A stretch of DNA of 8,004 bases. Source: Alphaproteobacteria bacterium. GTDB taxonomy: Bacteria > Pseudomonadota > Alphaproteobacteria > CACIAM-22H2. Positions 6,788-8,004 of the stretch are shown here, piece after piece. Location of the stretch: the NCBI GenBank assembly GCA_016869915.1, contig VGDA01000153.1, positions 1-8,004 on the forward strand, in the 5' to 3' direction. Each line of letters begins with the position of its first letter. Positions within the stretch are counted from its first letter, which is position 1. The notes beneath the pieces were generated by a model, which made no database searches, had not been told where the DNA came from, and worked only from the letters and a program-made list of their open reading frames with translations. The position numbers and the translations under genes were made by a program.

Positions 6788-7411
6788 ATGGCGATCGATC
6801 TCTACACCTGGGGCACGCCCAACGGGCGCAAGGTCTCGATCATGCTCGAGGCCTGCGAGCTGCCCTACGCGGTCCACCGGATCGACATCGGCAAGAACGA
6901 GCAGTTCTCGCCGGCGTTCCAGAAGATCAACCCGAACGGCAAGATCCCGGCGATCGTCGACCAGGACGGTCCTGGCGGCGGGCCCTTCGCGCTCTGGGAG
7001 TCCGGCGCGATCCTCGCCTACCTCGCGGAGAAGATCGGGCGATTCCTGCCCGCCGACGCGCGCGGCCGGCACGTGTGCATGCAGTGGCTGATGTTCCAGA
7101 TGGCGGGCGTCGGGCCGATGTTCGGCCAGGCGCACCACTTCATGCGCTTCGCGCCGGAGAAGATCCCCTACGGCATCGAGCGCTACGGCAAGGAGTCGCG
7201 GCGCATCTATGGCGTGCTCGATCGTCGCCTGGCGGAGAGCGCGCATCTCGGCGGCGACGCGCTGTCGATCGCCGACTTCGCGACCTATCCCTGGGTCGCG
7301 CGCCACGAATGGCACGGCGTCTCGCTGGCGGATTTCCCGAACGTGGCCCGCTGGGCGGCTGCGCTCGCGGCGCTGCCGGCGGTCGACAGGGGGATGAAGG
7401 TCCCGGGCTGA
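6788..7411 (+). CDS. Nu-class glutathione S-transferase, YfcG/YghU-like disulfide-bond oxidoreductase
   Basis: This 207-residue cytosolic protein closely follows the E. coli YfcG pattern over its whole length. It has the Nu-class active-site motif LYTWGTPNGRKVSIMLE with Thr10 and Asn12, NPNGKIPAIVD (48-58) with cis-Pro54 for glutathione binding, and ESGAILAYLAEK (71-82). The helical half has QWLMFQMAGVGPMFGQAHHF (99-118), IPYGIERYGKE (126-136) and the conserved LSIADFATYPWV (159-170). YfcG reduces disulfides with bound glutathione and has little classical transferase activity; the same is inferred here. The ATG at 6788 is preceded by a purine-rich AGGG. It lies 33 bp after the tailed GST gene on the same strand with no visible terminator between, so co-transcription with it, and perhaps with gatCAB, is likely. 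yfcG would be the nearest E. coli name, but orthology cannot be proven here. Confidence 0.93.
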   Translation: MAIDLYTWGTPNGRKVSIMLEACELPYAVHRIDIGKNEQFSPAFQKINPNGKIPAIVDQDGPGGGPFALWESGAILAYLAEKIGRFLPADARGRHVCMQWLMFQMAGVGPMFGQAHHFMRFAPEKIPYGIERYGKESRRIYGVLDRRLAESAHLGGDALSIADFATYPWVARHEWHGVSLADFPNVARWAAALAALPAVDRGMKVPG

Positions 7412-7430
7412 GCGGCGCCGGGGAGAGGCT

Positions 7431-7475
7431 GGCCCGGGCCGTCCGGGTCGCGCGCCAGGCGGCGTTCAGGCCGCC
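7431..7475. other. GC-rich dyads in the convergent gap, possible but unproven transcription end
   Basis: Between the convergent Nu-GST gene and the small minus-strand gene lie two short dyads: CCCGG/CCGGG (7433-7437 and 7443-7447, extendable by a G-T and a G-C pair), and GGCGGC/GCCGCC (7458-7463 and 7470-7475) with the small gene's stop codon in its loop. Neither is followed by a T-run on either strand, so they do not meet the usual intrinsic terminator pattern. Their position between convergent genes is the only support. Confidence 0.25.
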
Positions 7476-7687
7476 GCGGCGTCCGGGGCGACGGGGTCCG
7501 GGGCGACGGCGCGCGCGCGGGGTGCCGTGGCGACGAGCGCCGGCCCGGCCTTCATGCCCTGCAGCTCGCGCCGCGCCTGGGACAGGATGGCGAACTGGCG
7601 GTGGTCCTCGCGGTCGACGACCTGCATGCAGGCCATCCGGTTCTCCACGAGGTCGATCAGGATGTCGATGGAACGGCGGCTCATCAT
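7466..7687 (-). CDS. Small protein of unknown function (73 aa)
   Basis: I do not recognise this protein. From the ATG at 7687 it has 73 residues. Residues 1-43 (MMSRRSIDILIDLVENRMAC and on through QARRELQGM) look like two amphipathic helices rich in charged residues, with two Cys-free faces apart from Cys20. The last 30 residues are an Ala/Pro-rich, probably disordered tail (VATAPRARAVAPDPVAPDAAAA region) containing a VAPDP/VAPDA tandem repeat. No signal peptide or membrane segment is seen. I chose this start because a strong GAGGAG lies exactly seven bases upstream; an open frame extending to 7744 lacks such support. The second ATG (7684) is a possible alternative. It is convergent with the GST gene and divergent from tRNA-Ser, so it forms its own unit. 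The good ribosome site and a plausible helical core favour a real gene, but homologues have not been checked. Confidence 0.65.
   Translation of the reverse strand: MMSRRSIDILIDLVENRMACMQVVDREDHRQFAILSQARRELQGMKAGPALVATAPRARAVAPDPVAPDAAAA
7481..7510. repeat. 15-bp tandem duplication in the small protein's tail
   Basis: GTCCGGGGCGACGGG (7481-7495) is followed at once by GTCCGGGGCGACGGC (7496-7510), 14 of 15 bases identical. On the minus strand it encodes the VAPDP-VAPDA pentapeptide pair and stays in frame, consistent with a recent local duplication. Confidence 0.8.
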
Positions 7688-7694
7688 GTCCACG

Positions 7695-7700
7695 CTCCTC
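7695..7700 (-). promoter_or_regulatory. Strong ribosome binding site of the 73-aa gene
   Basis: GAGGAG on the minus strand ends seven bases before the ATG at 7687. It is the best Shine-Dalgarno match in the window and decides the start in favour of 7687 over the in-frame upstream ATG at 7744. Confidence 0.7.
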
Positions 7701-7781
7701 GTCGTTGGGACCGCATCCGCGGCACCACGAGCCTTGCGCCGCATTGCTTAAGATCGCGTGAAGAGGGGCGTGGCGCGCAAG

Positions 7782-7799
7782 GCCGGCGCTAGCGTCGGC
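7782..7799. repeat. 18-bp near-perfect palindrome upstream of the tRNA promoter
   Basis: GCCGGCGCTAGCGTCGGC is symmetric about 7790/7791, with eight of nine pairs Watson-Crick and one G-T. It has no loop, so it is better seen as a dimeric protein-binding site than as an RNA hairpin. It ends 17 bp before the -35 box, a usual place for an upstream activator site. Function is not known and chance occurrence in GC-rich DNA is possible. Confidence 0.5.
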
Positions 7800-7834
7800 G
7801 CGGCCGACCGGCTTCGTTGACACCGGCGCGGCCG
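7796..7834 (+). repeat. 11-bp direct repeat flanking the tRNA-Ser -35 box
   Basis: CGGCGCGGCCG occurs exactly at 7796-7806 and again at 7824-7834, 28 bp apart, with TTGACA between them. Overlapping this is an inverted repeat, GACCGGC (7806-7812) against GCCGGTC (7831-7837). The arrangement could be a regulator site over the promoter, or low-complexity GC sequence. Confidence 0.6.
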
Positions 7835-7845
7835 GTCTCTAGAAC
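7817..7845 (+). promoter_or_regulatory. Sigma-70-type promoter of tRNA-Ser
   Basis: A perfect -35 box TTGACA (7817-7822) is followed after 17 bp by TAGAAC (7840-7845), a four-of-six match to TATAAT. Transcription would start near 7852, giving a leader of about 37 nt that RNase P would remove to form the tRNA 5' end at 7889. Confidence 0.8.
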
Positions 7846-7888
7846 CGCTGCCAGCAAACGCCGTGGCAACTGACGTCGCTCTTCGTGC

Positions 7889-7982
7889 GGAGGGGTGGCC
7901 GAGTGGCTGAAGGCGGCGGTTTGCTAAACCGTTATACGCTTGTAAAGGCGTATCGTGGGTTCGAATCCCATCCCCTCCGCCA
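7889..7982 (+). tRNA. tRNA-Ser (anticodon GCU, reads AGC/AGU)
   Basis: The full cloverleaf can be folded. The acceptor stem is GGAGGGG (7889-7895) with CCCCTCC (7972-7978), then discriminator G7979 and an encoded CCA (7980-7982). The anticodon stem is GCGGT/ACCGT (7916-7920, 7928-7932) around the loop TTGCTAA, with anticodon GCT at 7923-7925. A long variable arm ATACGC/GCGTAT (7934-7939, 7948-7953) marks a class II tRNA, as expected for serine. The T-arm is GTGGG-TTCGAAT-CCCAT (7955-7971). At 94 nt including CCA it has normal tRNA-Ser length and no visible defects. Confidence 0.98.
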
Positions 7983-8004
7983 TCCTCCCCGCCGTCAAAA
8001 TTCT

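Larger units (their letters stand above)
7688..7888. promoter_or_regulatory. Non-coding divergent region between the 73-aa gene and tRNA-Ser
   Basis: These 201 bp contain no supportable gene. The right half holds the tRNA promoter, a near-perfect 18-bp palindrome and repeats around the -35 box, each listed separately. The left part should contain the minus-strand promoter of the 73-aa gene, but I see no clear -35/-10 pair there. CTTAAG near 7747-7752 is a small AT-rich island that could belong to it. Confidence 0.5.

Noticed and set aside
5855..7315. Minus-strand open frame opposite both GST genes (486 codons)
   Set aside because: It is an antisense shadow, rich in His/Arg/Asp from complementing the GC-rich codons; no motif or ribosome site supports it.
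1..8004. CRISPR array, insertion sequence, prophage, toxin-antitoxin or defence genes
   Set aside because: No spaced repeats, transposase or integrase motifs, or known defence domains were seen; nearly the whole window is accounted for by conserved housekeeping genes.

Overview
The window is very GC-rich chromosomal DNA from a bacterium, most likely an alphaproteobacterium. Three things point there: a gatCAB operon facing away from a ruvX-pyrB-pyrC cluster, a DHOase-like pyrC that has lost its metal-binding HxH motif and directly follows pyrB, and typical alphaproteobacterial GatC and RuvX sequence features. The exact order cannot be named from sequence alone. Almost everything is housekeeping; no phage, transposon, CRISPR array or defence locus is visible.

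Layout. On the minus strand, reading leftwards from about 2585, lie ruvX (YqgF-family nuclease), pyrB (aspartate carbamoyltransferase catalytic chain) and a dihydroorotase homologue that overlaps pyrB by ATGA and leaves the window at position 1. A 74-bp divergent control region (2586-2659) separates them from the plus-strand operon gatC-gatA-gatB (2660-5877), the three subunits of the tRNA-dependent amidotransferase that makes Gln-tRNA(Gln) and/or Asn-tRNA(Asn). Two glutathione S-transferase-family genes follow gatB closely on the same strand. The first carries an unusual 80-residue Lys/Arg/Ala tail with no acidic residue, similar to bacterial histone H1-like tails. The second is a Nu-class (YfcG/YghU-like) enzyme. 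A 73-residue protein of unknown function follows on the minus strand. Then comes a 201-bp non-coding stretch with a clear sigma-70-type promoter (TTGACA-17-TAGAAC) driving a complete tRNA-Ser(GCU) gene at the right end.

How it fits together. The left arm serves pyrimidine synthesis: PyrB makes carbamoyl-aspartate, and the PyrC-like protein is probably a non-catalytic structural partner, so a catalytic DHOase should lie elsewhere in the genome. The right arm serves translation (GatCAB, tRNA-Ser), with two thiol/glutathione proteins that may be co-transcribed with gatCAB.

I do not see a clearly new multi-gene system. The best leads are the H1-tail/GST fusion, the DHOase homologue that lost its metal ligands but kept residues of the substrate pocket, and the repeat-rich control region before tRNA-Ser.
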